DNA of 64,000 bases from Henckelia pumila. Lineage: Eukaryota > Streptophyta > Magnoliopsida > Lamiales > Gesneriaceae. Under the pieces are notes generated by a model. It was given only the letters and a program-made list of their open reading frames with translations. It ran no database searches and was not told the origin of the DNA. Position 1 is the stretch's first letter, and each line of letters begins with the position of its first letter. The position numbers were made by a program, and so were the translations under genes. The DNA lies in the NCBI RefSeq assembly GCF_033568475.1, contig NC_133123.1:24848622-24912621 (forward strand). Reading direction: 5' to 3'. This document shows positions 11,277-23,600 of this stretch, one piece after another.

Positions 11277-14200
11277 TCACATATTCCGCAGATTGCGCAT
11301 CCCAATGTTGTATATATGCTTTCTGAATATCGTCGTGGGAAGTGCCTTTGTGAAGAGATCTGCTGAGTTCTCACTTGATTGAATATAACAGATATCAATA
11401 TCTTTATTCTTCTCAAGCTCTTGAGTGTAGGCAAAGAACTTTGGGGGTATATGTTTTGTTCTGTCACTTTTGATGTATCCTTCTTTCATTTGAGCAATAC
11501 ATGCAGCATTGTCTTCATACAACGTCACAGGCTTCTTGTCTAATGATAATCCACAAGAAGTTTGGATATGTTGTGTCATTGATTTTAGCCAAACACATTC
11601 ACGGCTTGCTTCATGTAGCGCAATAATCTCAGCGTGATTTGATGAAGTTGTTACGAGTGTTTGTTTCTGTGAACGCCAAGAAATTGCGGTGCCTCCACGA
11701 GTAAATACATATCCGGTTTGGGAACGTGCCTTATGTGGATCAGATAAATATCCAACATCGGCATGGCCAATGATACTTTGATTGGTGTCTTTTGAGTACA
11801 AAAGTCCCAAATCTGTCGTTCCTCGTAGATAACGAAATATATGTTTAATTCCGTTCCAGTGCCTCTTTGTTGGATATTAACTGAATCTTGCCAATAAATT
11901 TACAGCAAAAGATATATCTGGTCTAGTGCAATTTTCAAGATACATAAGGGCACCAATGACACTTAGATATGGTACTTCTGGACCAAGAATAACTTCATCA
12001 TCTTCACATGGACGGAATGGATCCTTTTCTATGTTTAATGATCTTACAACCATTGGAGTACTTAATGGATTTGATTTATCCATATTAAAACGTTTAAGGA
12101 TCTTTTCTGTATAATTTGTCTGGTGAACAAAAATTCCACATTCTTTTTGTTCTATTTGCAAACCTAGACAGTACTTGGTTTTTCCAAGATCTTTCATTTT
12201 GAATTCTTCCTTCAAGTACATCATAACCTCTTGAATTTCTTTATTCGTTCCAATGATGTTTAAATCATCAACATATACAGCAATAATTACACATCCGGAT
12301 GTTGTTTTCTTGATGAAAACACAAGGGCATATTGGATCATTTACATATCCCTTTTTCATCAAGTGCTCACTTAGCCGATTATACCACATTCGGCCGGATT
12401 GCTTCAACCCATATAATGATCTTTGCAATTTTACAGAATAAAATTCTCTAGGTTTTGAACTTTGTGCCTCAGGCATCTTAAATCCTTCAGGGATTTTCAT
12501 GTATATATCACTATCAAGTGATCCGTATAAGTAAGCCGTAACAACATCCATCAGACACATTTCCAAATTTTCAGACACTGCCAAACTAATCAAATATCGA
12601 AACGTAATTGCATCCATAACAGGAGAATGCGTTTCTTCATAATCAATTTCAGGCATTTGAAAAAAACCTTATGCAACAAGTCTAGCTTTATATCTTACTA
12701 TTTCATTTTTCTCATTTCGCTTTCGAATAAAAACTCATTTGTATCCAATAGGTTTTACACCTTCAGGTGTGAGGACTATAGGTCCAAAAATATTGCGTTT
12801 ATTTAGCGAATCCAATTCAACCTGGATGGAATCTTTCCATTTTTCCCAATCATGACGAGTTTTACATTCACCAAAAAATTTTGGTTCAAGATCCTCGTTT
12901 TCATTTATGATGTCACATGCCACATTATAAGAAAATATCTCATCAATATCTTCTATATCTCTTCGGTTCCATATTTTTCCAGTATTAATATAATTGATAG
13001 AGATTTCACGATTCTCGTGAGTTTGTGGTTCTGACAGAACATTTTCATCATCAGGTGTTTTTTCTGAAACACCATTTTCTATTTTATGATCATCGTGTTT
13101 CTCTATGCCTTTTTTTTTCGAGGATTTTTATCTTTGGAACCGACTGGCCTTCCACGCTTCAAGTGTTTTATAACATCATGAGTGTCTTCAATTTGTTTCT
13201 TTGGAATTTCAATTCGAGCAAGGGCATTTACAACATATATATATGATTTTGTTACCCCTTTTGTGTCTGCAAATGCATCTGGCATTTGATTTGCAATTCT
13301 TTGCAAGTGCACAATTTGCTGTACATCTTTCTCACATTGTTTGGTCCTTGGATCCAAATGTAACAATGATGGTACATACCATGTGATTTCTTTTTCGATG
13401 TGTTTCTTTTCTCCCATAACATTGGAAAGATTTCTTCATTAAAATGACAATCAGCAAAACGTGCTGTAAACACATCGTCTGTCTGAGGCTCAAGATATCG
13501 AATGATTGATGGGCTATCATAACCGATATAAATATCGATTTTTCTTTGAGGACCCATTTTTTATCGTTGAGGTGGTGCAATAGGCACATACACCATACAT
13601 CCAAAAATTCTCAGATGAGAAATATTTGGTTCTTTACCAAATGCAAGCTGCAATGGGGAGAATTTATGATATGCACTTGGTCTGATGCGAATTAATGCCG
13701 CAACATGTAAAATTGCATGTCCCCATATAGAAATAGGGAGTTTTGTTCTCATAATCATTGGTCTAGCAATCAGTTGTAGACATTTAATCAATGATTCAGC
13801 TAATCCATTCTGTGTATGAACATGAGCAACAGGATGTTCAACAGTAATTCCCATTGACATACAATAGTCATTGAAAGTTTGGGAAGTAAATTCTCCAGCA
13901 TTATCAAGTCTTATTTTCTTGATGAAATTGATTCCGCAATTTTATTATTTGAGCCATTAGTTTTGCAAATGCCACATTCCGAGTTGACAATAAGCATACA
14001 TGTGACCATCTGCTGGAGGCATCGATCAATACCATAAAATATCGAAATGGTCCACATGGTGGATGAATTGACCCACAAATATCACCCTGAATACGTTCAA
14101 GAAATATGGGTGATTCTGTTTGGATTTTAGCTGGTGATGGTCTTATAATAAGTTTTCCAAGAGAACATGATTTACATTGAAACTTATTATTCTGAAAGAT

Positions 14201-15905
14201 CTTCTGGTCTTTCAATGGATGACCATGCGTATTTTCAATAATTTTTCGCATCATTATTGAACCAGGATGTCCCAATCGACCATGCCAATTGATTAATATT
14301 GAAGAACTATTAACCACCATATTTGATTCGATTGGCCTTATATGTGTATAATGCAATCCAGTAGGGAGCATTGATAATTTTTCAACCACATATTTCTTTC
14401 CTGATTTATATGTGGTAAGACACATATATTTCTGAGTTTCATCAGTTATCGTCTCAGTATTATATCCATGAGAATATATGTCATTAAAACTCAACAAATT
14501 TTTTTTCGATTGTGGTGAATATAAAGCATCATTTATCAGAAATTTTGTACCATTTGGTAACAAAAATTGTGCTTTACCACAACCTTCAATCAAGTCTACA
14601 GGACCTGATATTGTATTCACCATTGTTTTTGTTGGTTTTATTTCCAAGAAATATCTTTCATCTCGCAGAATAGTGTGCGTTGTACCACTATCCGATATGC
14701 AAATTTCCATGTTATTATTTCCATGTTTGCTCATAGCATTTTCCATATCAAACTTCACAAAAATGCAATAAAGAAAAATTAAGTACAATACAAATGCAAA
14801 ATATAACATGCTTTATAATACAAGAATGCATGAAAAATACAAATTTGTTACAATCTAGTTCCACCAATCTTTAATCAATGTCTTCGAAATCATTCAAAAA
14901 ATCTGCAACATTAAAACTAGTTGAACCAATTAAATGGTCACTATTTTCAACAAAATTGGTCTCTTTTCCTTTCCCCTTTGTCGATTCTTTATAGAGCTTA
15001 CATAGGTGCTCAGGGGTTCGACAAATATGTGACCAATGTCCTGGAGTGCCACATCTATAACAAACACTCTCAGTTCTTTTTGAGTGATTTTCATTTTCAC
15101 TCGTATTTTCATGCTGCCTTTTTGGTGGGTGGTTCGTTACGTTCTTTTGAGATGAGTTATTGAAGTAACTATCTCGATTATTTTCATATCCACGGCCGCG
15201 ACCACGACCGCGATCATTTTTACGTCCACACCCACGTCCTCGACCTCGTCCACGACCAAAATCTGGTCTATGCCTTTGATTTTGATTTTGATTTTTCATT
15301 ACGACATTTGCTTCAGGAAATGCCGTTGATCCAGTGGATCGGGATTGATGATTTCTTATTAACAATTCGTTGTTCTTTTTCGCCACAAGAAGACATGCAA
15401 TGAGTTCAGAATATCTCGTAAAACCACGCACTCTATACTGTTGCTGTAGAGTTATATTTGATGCGTGAAAAGTGCAAAATGTTTTCTCAAGCATTTCCAT
15501 CTCTGTGACTTCAAGTCCACAGAATTTTAATTGCGAGACTATTCGATACATCGCATAATTATAATCACTGACTTTTTTAAAGTCTTGGAATCTCAACGTA
15601 TTTCATTCATCACGGGCGGTCGGGAGTATCACTTCCCTTATATGCTCAAATCTTTCTTTCAATCCTTTCCATAAAATCATTGGGTTTTTTTCTGTGAGAT
15701 ACTCACATTTCAACCCTTCATCAAGATGTCGGCGTAAGAAAATCATTGCCTTTGCTTTATCTTGTGAGGTTGATATATTTATTTCTTTGATGGTATCACT
15801 TAGATCCAATGACTCAAGAAGCATCTCAACATCAAGAGTCCATGGCATATAATTTTTTCCAGTGATATCGAGTGCAACGAATTCAAGCTTTGTCAAGTTT
15901 GACAT
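11277..15905 (-). pseudogene. Copia gag-pol (degenerate)
   Basis: Gag begins near 15905 (MSNLTKLEF). A stop at about 15600 replaces the Trp codon usual in this position. Gag resumes at 15596 and carries Arg-Gly repeats and the CCHC knuckle CYRCGTPGHWSHIC. After the Gag stop at 14871, the protease/integrase frame starts near 14750: protease ISDSGTTHTI, the integrase zinc region with HGRLGHPG, and catalytic Asp in IQGDICG. There are frameshifts near 13900-13930 and between 13560 and 13100. Reverse transcriptase (12656-11877) carries YVDDLNIIG, and RNase H (11810-11277) carries VGYLSDPHKARSQTGY and YEDNAAC. The breaks prevent a full polyprotein. Confidence 0.9.
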
Positions 15906-16309
15906 AGTGGTACTAGAAAAATAAAAATGCATTTTATTAGTTAATTTCCATTAATATGACAATACAAAATAATGGAAAAATGAAAATTACAAGTGCGTAT
16001 ACAAATAGATAAAAAGTATGTGGTGAAAAATCGCTGGTGAGTATAAGACTCGTGAGCATGATGATCATAATCGTTATGAAAAATAGCCTTATAAATGCCA
16101 TCATCTCCATCTTCGAAAAATCGAGTAAAAATATTTTGAGAGAAAGAGTGAATTTTGGTGTGATTGAAAATAAGTTTGAGTGAACATATTTATAGACCAA
16201 AAACTAGCCGTTTGTGACCGTTGAGGGTAAAGAAAAAATCGAATATATGTTGAATAAAAATTCGTGATAATGATGCAATGCATATAATGATAATCATAAT
16301 TAAATAATT

Positions 16310-16485
16310 ATGTATATCATATCACATTATTATAAGGTCAGTGTCGTAGACAGCCTTTTATATAATATTGTGAAATTATACCAATATAGTTAGTATAAAG
16401 TCAGGTATAGTATATCATATCACATTATTATAAGATCGGTGTCATAGACAACCTTTTATATAATAACATGAAATTATACAAATAT
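16310..16485. repeat. Two-copy tandem repeat in the copia leader (98-bp period)
   Basis: Blocks starting ATCACATTATTATAAG at 16321 and 16419 continue in parallel for about 65 bp with a few differences. They lie between the 5' LTR and gag. Confidence 0.75.
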
Positions 16486-16748
16486 GATTATATTGTTTAA
16501 GAACCTTAGAGTCTTTTATATTTGTCGTATCCCTTACCGGGAGTGTGGGATGTCGTCTTAACATCCTCCCAGGATTTATAACAAGTTTTGAAAAAAACTT
16601 TTTTTTTTTTTCATAACATGATATTATATATTAATATATACACAATAAAATTATATAAACAGTAAAATAAAAATTATTACTTGTTGAATATTTTTGACTT
16701 CTTCTTGTATTTTGGAGCGTTGGAAATTATAGAGAACCTTCGAGCGAT

Positions 16749-16760
16749 CGAGCTGATAAC
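16749..16760 (-). other. Copia primer-binding-site-like sequence
   Basis: Next to the 5' LTR the minus strand reads CGTTATCAGCTCGA. This is the position and general form of primer-binding sites in many plant copia elements. The priming tRNA is not determined here. Confidence 0.5.
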
Positions 16761-16761
16761 G

Positions 16762-17004
16762 TGTTGTGAAAAGTAAAATTTATAAAAACTCAAAAACTCA
16801 AAATATTCTCAAACTCCACACTTTAAATTTATTCTCTCAAATTGTGTTTTTCTACACAAATGGAGAGACCTATTTATAGATCTTAATTGGAGATTAGTCC
16901 AAAAATTAATTCATCATCATCTACATCATCACACACTAATTTTCAAAATAATACAACTCAATTTTCAACATACAATTCTAATATAATATAATATATTTTC
17001 AACA
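16762..17004 (-). repeat. Copia 5' LTR (243 bp)
   Basis: It pairs with 10867-11111, with small indel differences. TSD AAGAC follows at 17005-17009. Confidence 0.95.
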
Positions 17005-17009
17005 AAGAC

Positions 17010-17602
17010 GTTCATAATTGAAAAATGACCCAAAAAAAATTTCGTTCTCTTTTGAAAAAAAAAATTCTAATTAAATAATTTACGACATTATTTGAGGGGC
17101 TCGATTTCTTAATTCGACTCAAGCTTCCGAAATCCTAGGTACGACATTGCGTAAAGAATCCCAAAAAAAAACACGTGATCATGTGTGTAGCATAATTCAT
17201 ATAGTTTAGATCGTTGTATTTATTACTTAATATCGACCAACGTATGAACCACTACAAATTTTTGTGGTATCAACAATTATACATATGGTGGATGATTATG
17301 CTATAAAGAATATGTTTCATCGGTGTTGATGAATTCATAGCTAAACAAATTGAAAGCTCAGTAAAGAATTTCTTGCAACTCATACCAAAAATAATAGTGT
17401 ACAATGAATGGATATTTTTTACAAAATAGGGAGGAAAAAAAAAGGCTTTTGTTCAAAGAAGAAATACTACAGAGCAAATAAGGATTTCTTATATAAAATA
17501 TATGAACTTTAGTTGCCATAAGAAAGGAACTACAAATTCCCTGATGAAAGGGGAAAAAAATGTACAGAAATATGCCAAAAATCGGTTATCTTGTACCTTA
17601 AA
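17010..17602. other. Intergenic and 3' UTR of the SCY1-like gene
   Basis: The right part (about 17400-17602) is probably the 3' untranslated region of the minus-strand gene ending at 17603. The rest is AT-rich with no feature I can support. Confidence 0.45.
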
Positions 17603-20600
17603 TTACATCCCCGATGAGGTTCTGTTTATCCTCTGAGCACCCAATTTAGGAGCAGATGGTTTGGTTCCTCTACCTCGCCCGGACGACAAAGGCTTCGGCC
17701 CAGTGGTTGGTGGAGGAGCTGCAATGGATGCCCAGAGGTCATCATCAGCAGATCCACTAGATTTCAGATTCAAAGGCTTGGAAGATGTTTTAGGAACTGG
17801 AGCAGCAATTGCGCCCCACGGATCATCATCATCAACTTTGCTGGGTTTCGAGTTCAAAGGTTTTGATGTAGATTTTGGAGCAGGATGTGCTACAGAACCC
17901 CAAGCGTCACTATCATCATCATCATCTTCATCGTTGCTTGTCCTAAATGTGCTCTTCGGTCTTGAGCTTGGAACTGAACCAAACATTGCATTGAATAAGA
18001 AGTAAATTTAGAAAGACTTTTCACGCACCAGTGTGCATCATTATGTGATAATATGAGTTCAAGTACATTTTTTCAAGTCACCCTCTTCCAAAGTATTACC
18101 TCGAGGCTTTGGCTGTGAGACGGGACGTTTTTGAGCAGCTTGGATGCTTGAAAGAGCTGAAGATGGTTTTGTTTCCTCCAACGGCTCAATATCATCCCAG
18201 CCATCTTTGTCTTCACCAATGCCGTTTTCAAGTTCACCCCACCCATCAGTTGATGTAGGGGACGCGGGTGGAGGATTGTCCGTGAATTCAGTTAAGTCAG
18301 AGTGGGAATTTACACGGACCGATGTTACATTTGCTGTATTCATCACTGTGCCATCAAAATATCAATGTCAGTGCAGTACAGTGTACTAGTCAACAGGCAA
18401 GCAACTGCAGACAAGGGCAGAAATAACAATCAAATAGAGGCGTATCCTTGCAGGATAAGTTGATTATCCTAGAAAACGAGAGGCATAACAATTATTTTTT
18501 TCAACAGAAAAGGAGGAAGAATGTGTACCAGAGCTGGAATTGGAAATGGATGAAGGAAGAGGTGCATTTTTTGTGTCCGTTGAAGCAAGAGTATTCTGTT
18601 CAGAAGGTTTGCCTTTAAGAGTCAAAGAGCTCATTGCCCATCTGCATCAAAATCCGTAAAAATGATACTAACAGAGAAGGCAAATCTCTTCGAGGGAAAA
18701 GATTAGACACTTGGTTCAAAAATATTACATCCTGCGGTTATATTTAGTGTAAGGAAAAAAAGGACGACGTCAAATACATATAGCAGCCATAGAGAGCCAT
18801 GAAAGGAGACAGATAAAGAACAAACAGACCACAAAATTTGCTCGCCTCAAAAAGTCCCAGAGAGTATCACCCTTCCTTTGAAAATCCCAATCATCCTCAA
18901 GTTTTCTCTCCAATACAATTTTTATCACAAGTCTAAATACAAATTATTTTATCCACAAAAGTCATCCTATCTACAGGTAAACACCATCAAGAATATTGAG
19001 GATTTCCAACCACATACTTATTAGTTTTTACTACATTCTTCACAGATGTTATAACACAGGTTTCAAGTGGATAAAGCATAAAAGATAATAAAAAACAAAA
19101 GACAAGGAAACCTTAAAAATTGCTAATTCAAACCAATTCAGGTAGGAATGATGAAAGATACATCAGGCCCTGTGGCTCATAAAACTCCATAAAAGGATAT
19201 AGACTCAAACTCAACGTACCCAAGTAAACCAGCATTTCCAGGTATTGATGAAATTCCTGCATCTGATGAACCTGTGGTGTCTCCGGTGCTCGTCTAAAGG
19301 AACCAAAAGATACCATTAATCCTCAAATCAAAAGAGAAAAGAGAGCGGAATGGATACTCAGTGATATAGCATCCAATTATCAAATCTTGAGCTTGTGACA
19401 GCAGAAAGCAAGCATAAATAGCATGCACTATTTCACAGTTAAGTCTTTATTTTTTTCCCTATCAAACAGGTTTGATTAAGTTTTGAAGTAGAGTTCTTCA
19501 AAAAAATTTGTGAGCTTTAGCATCAATTTCATATCCTTTTACTGATATGCAGGATGTAATACCACAACAATCAGGTACACACCTTCTGATGATATTGTTT
19601 CACTAATTGCAAAAACTGTTCAACAGCCTGGAATGCCTTTGATCGTACATCACTGTGCACAACAAAGGAGTGAGAACAGATGCAAAATTATGAAAATGTC
19701 TAATAAGATGAGCAGCCCATGACAAAAGACATCAAATGTGCATTAAATAAAGATATAAACATATATTAATGACAATGAGCGTCAAGGGTCCATCACAAGA
19801 AAATCACAGGGATAAGAAGCAATTACAATATGTAGAGAAGGAAACAGAAGAAAATAAGACAGACACTTTCATAGCGCATTAAGTCAGCACGTCTAAACTA
19901 AAAGCAATATATACAAGAACACCAGTATAGCTGGCGTAATTTGAAAGTGACAAGTTTACCACAAGGTTTGATTATTATATATATTCGTATGTATTTTCAG
20001 ACATAGCCAGTGACGTGAAACTAAGAACATCGGTTCTCCTGAAATTTCTTTGTAAAGATTGAAGATGGTGTCCTACAATTTTATGTCGCACAATTCAACT
20101 GTATTATCTTGATAAGCGTAAAATGAAATGTTTACAACTTTACAGTAATCAGCATAATATCAACCTTTCTATTTAATTTGGTATTAATGCTCCCCCAAGA
20201 CCAAAAAGTTTTTACATGGTGCTCAATCTCATGAAGCTTATTCAAGGTCAACCTAGCAACACTTTAAAGATGCAATCAAAAAATTTGTATAAAATCAATG
20301 TCAGTTAATTAGAGATCAGCTCACTGGAGACAGTCTTAAGAACACAGAAACAACAAAATAAGATGAAGGGAGAAATTAATACTCTCAACCAGACAATCAA
20401 AGTTAATTAATACCTGTCGGGATCTATGGTCAGGACAACGACATTTGGCAAAATTCGAGTTGCAATCTCATTGACATCATAATAAGAACCAGTGGCACAT
20501 AACGCCATAATACCTGACACAAAGAAAGAAACGATATAGGAGAGATGAGAGGTGGGGTAACAGGAACTTGGAAAGGGAAGAGACTTTCACTAATTGAGGG

Positions 20601-23600
20601 GGCAAAACCTTTCTTTAGACATTCTCTGTGGGAAAAAAGACTAAGAGAATTATATGGTGAAAAAACCAACTCAAAGACACTAAGTCTTCCTACTACGAGG
20701 TCAAGAAAAAGAGTAAAGCTTTACCTGCTCCTCGAGCAGGAGAAAATGTATCACGCAAGGCTCGAACTGTAAATGCATTTATCAGAACTCTTTTCCTTGT
20801 CTGCATTACAATAAATTCTTGAGTTAATATTAATACCAAAGATTTATGATTTATTTAGTAATAAAGGATATAAGCATAGAAACATCTGGAAGGTCAGAAA
20901 AAAGATTTTTGTATAAGAACCATTTGACACTGACCCCTTCATTCAGGTGACTTGCAATATTTCCAAGTAATATGGTTGTATTTGTTCTGATTGCTGGTTC
21001 TTCATCAACCTACACCAGTAATAAAGTGTGATAAAAAATTCGTAAAACACTGAAAACAACAAAGGATGCCATAGACGTAAAATTTTGGAATTTGGGAAAA
21101 TTATGGCAAATTCGACTAAGAGACTTGTTACTCAGCATGAATAAGCACATACCTGAAGCTTTGAAAGAAACTTTAGCAACGATCCTGATATAGTGCGCTG
21201 AGAGAGCTGTGGAAAGGTTAAGCGAGGAAACAATCAAGAATAATTCAGATAGTTTTGGCTTGACCATCAGCTGTACATCCCTTGACTGTCAATGATATGA
21301 AAGACGAAGTCCGCTTACCTTGGGAGCCAAGACAAGCATAGATTTCAGGGTCAACTCTCTTAGAAAAGCTGATGTGTCAGAAAATCCATTTGCGACGTGA
21401 GGGTAAACCTGCAATAAAACATATTTTTTTCTTAATCAATCCATGCCGATTTATTTGTGCATCAAACAGAGGGGAGATTTAACAATACGAGTATTTATAA
21501 TGTTATGAGCCTTGTTTATACTTGTTCGTCAACAATTTGAGCAGATAAGGCCTCGCCATACTGATCGATATGCTGAAGAAGACCAACTCGCATGGCCCGA
21601 TCATTAGATGCAAAAAGTTTGACCACTGTAGGCAATACCTGCAAAAAACAAACCAAGTTAACTACAAGATAATTAATAATAAAGATTGCAATAAAGATAT
21701 AAAAGATAGTTGCCTTATGACTATATTCTTCTGTTGAAAGCCAAGAACCTAGTTTCAACAATGCAGTCAATGCAGGTGCAGCAGCTGAACCAAATTCCAT
21801 GGCAGACGCTAGTAATGGAAGCAACTAAAAAAGCAAAACTTTAGTAAATCAGTAGCAAAAAATTGAACAGAAAATGGAACTTCATAAACACCACCTTTTT
21901 CAGCACTATTTGGCGAGGCAGCTGCTCGGCAAGATTCGGAAGCTTGCGGAAAAAGTTATCCTTTTCTACACTGTCCTTCAAGTTGAGAATTTCCATAAAC
22001 TGTATGGTCTCCACCAACTTGTTTTCAAAATATTCTGACAATGCATAAGAAGAAAATGTAAGTCCATCAAATAAGTTGTTTAGCAAAAAAGGTTACTCGT
22101 AGTCTTGAACCAGCAAAGTCAAAATATATTGTTTTTGTGTCAAGAAAAATAGAACCATGGAATCTCTAAGGAAAAAACAATGCCATAACAATTCCATCAA
22201 AAAAATTGCTTTTGTATATCTAGCAACCCTAAACCAAATCTTATCGACTTTTCTTGAGTCGGTGGTCTTATAAACTTCAGTAATGGAGCATGGGAGTGAA
22301 TTATAGATCAATAAAACCCAAATATCATCAATCAACTTGTTCCATGAGGTTAGAGAAATAGATGATGGAAGAATGCTTGATATCTATTCCTCTCCAGGTG
22401 AAATTTCATCCTAGTTTTGCACACCTCTGACAAGTAAACATTAATTTTGCACATAAAAGCAAACAAGAATGGAATTGGCATCAGCACGTTGTCTTCAACT
22501 TTTAATAAGAGCAAATGCAAATGCAATTGACGTTTGTACTAACTGGTGAAGGAATAGTTGGAGGTAAACATACAAAGATATAAGTTGAAGAGCAAAGATA
22601 AATGAAACCCTTGTTGAGAAAAGAGGAAAGTCACATGAAAATCACAGAAAAATAGCGGCATCTTGTCAGAGAGTGATTGAGTGCATAACAAATAATATTA
22701 GATGACTAATCTGCATAACCAGCGTAACCTACACCACAATTATTCAATTCTAAACTACATAAAAATGCTCATGCACTCGATATTTCAGCAGCAGTTGTTC
22801 AGAGGAAATATTTAAGAAATAAAATTCTAACAGGTAATGTAAAGGCATAAACATGTCTATTCATTTTTTGGTGAGAATATAAACATATCTATCAGTTAAT
22901 ATGAGGTTACAAAGAATTCTGTCAGGTAATGTCAAGTTAACATCTATTCTACATAGAGAAATTGTAAAATAATTCAATCAAATTTACAGAGATATCAGAA
23001 GAAAAAAACATACCGCCATTTTCAAGAAGCTTTGACGAATTCAACCTGCGAGAGGGCATAGAACTCAAAAGACGCTGATAATCTGGAAGTAGAGACTGGG
23101 ACAGACCAATATGCAATTCCAAAAGTTAACCAATTATAAAATCTAATGAAAGTTGAAGTAATCACTGAACCAAAAGGACTCAGGATTGCATAATAATTAC
23201 ATAAGCTGAGAATAAAAATAAAATTCAGAATACCAGCAAGAACTCTATTCCTCATAAGTTTTTTTTTAAAAAAAAAAGCATACACAAGCATGTCGCACCT
23301 TAGGTATGCCAGCAGTATTCCGCAACTCCTCTGTTTTACTCAACTTAGTGCCCGAGAATAGTTCATAAATCAGACAGCCTATCATTGCAGCATCAAAAAT
23401 AAAAATAAAAATAAAAATAAAAATAAAAATAAAAATAAAAATAAAAATAAAAAAGGAGAAATCTAGGGATAAAGGATGTCATGCTTTTATTTCAAATTTT
23501 GAAAGGAAAAAAAAATTAAAAGGAAAAGTAACCCAAAAGAAAAATAATATTCCTACATCCATTCCAAACGTAATCATCCTTCCATTAGAAAGCTATGTTA

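Larger units (their letters stand above)
10867..17004 (-). mobile_element. Full-length Ty1/copia retrotransposon (decayed)
   Basis: Two near-identical LTRs (10867-11111 and 16762-17004) begin TGTTGTGAAAAG and end TTTTCAACA. They are flanked by a 5-bp target duplication AAGAC (10862-10866 and 17005-17009). The coding region runs on the minus strand: Gag with a CCHC knuckle, protease, integrase, reverse transcriptase, RNase H. That is the copia order, with integrase before RT. Frameshifts and stops break the reading frame, so it is not autonomous now. Confidence 0.95.
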
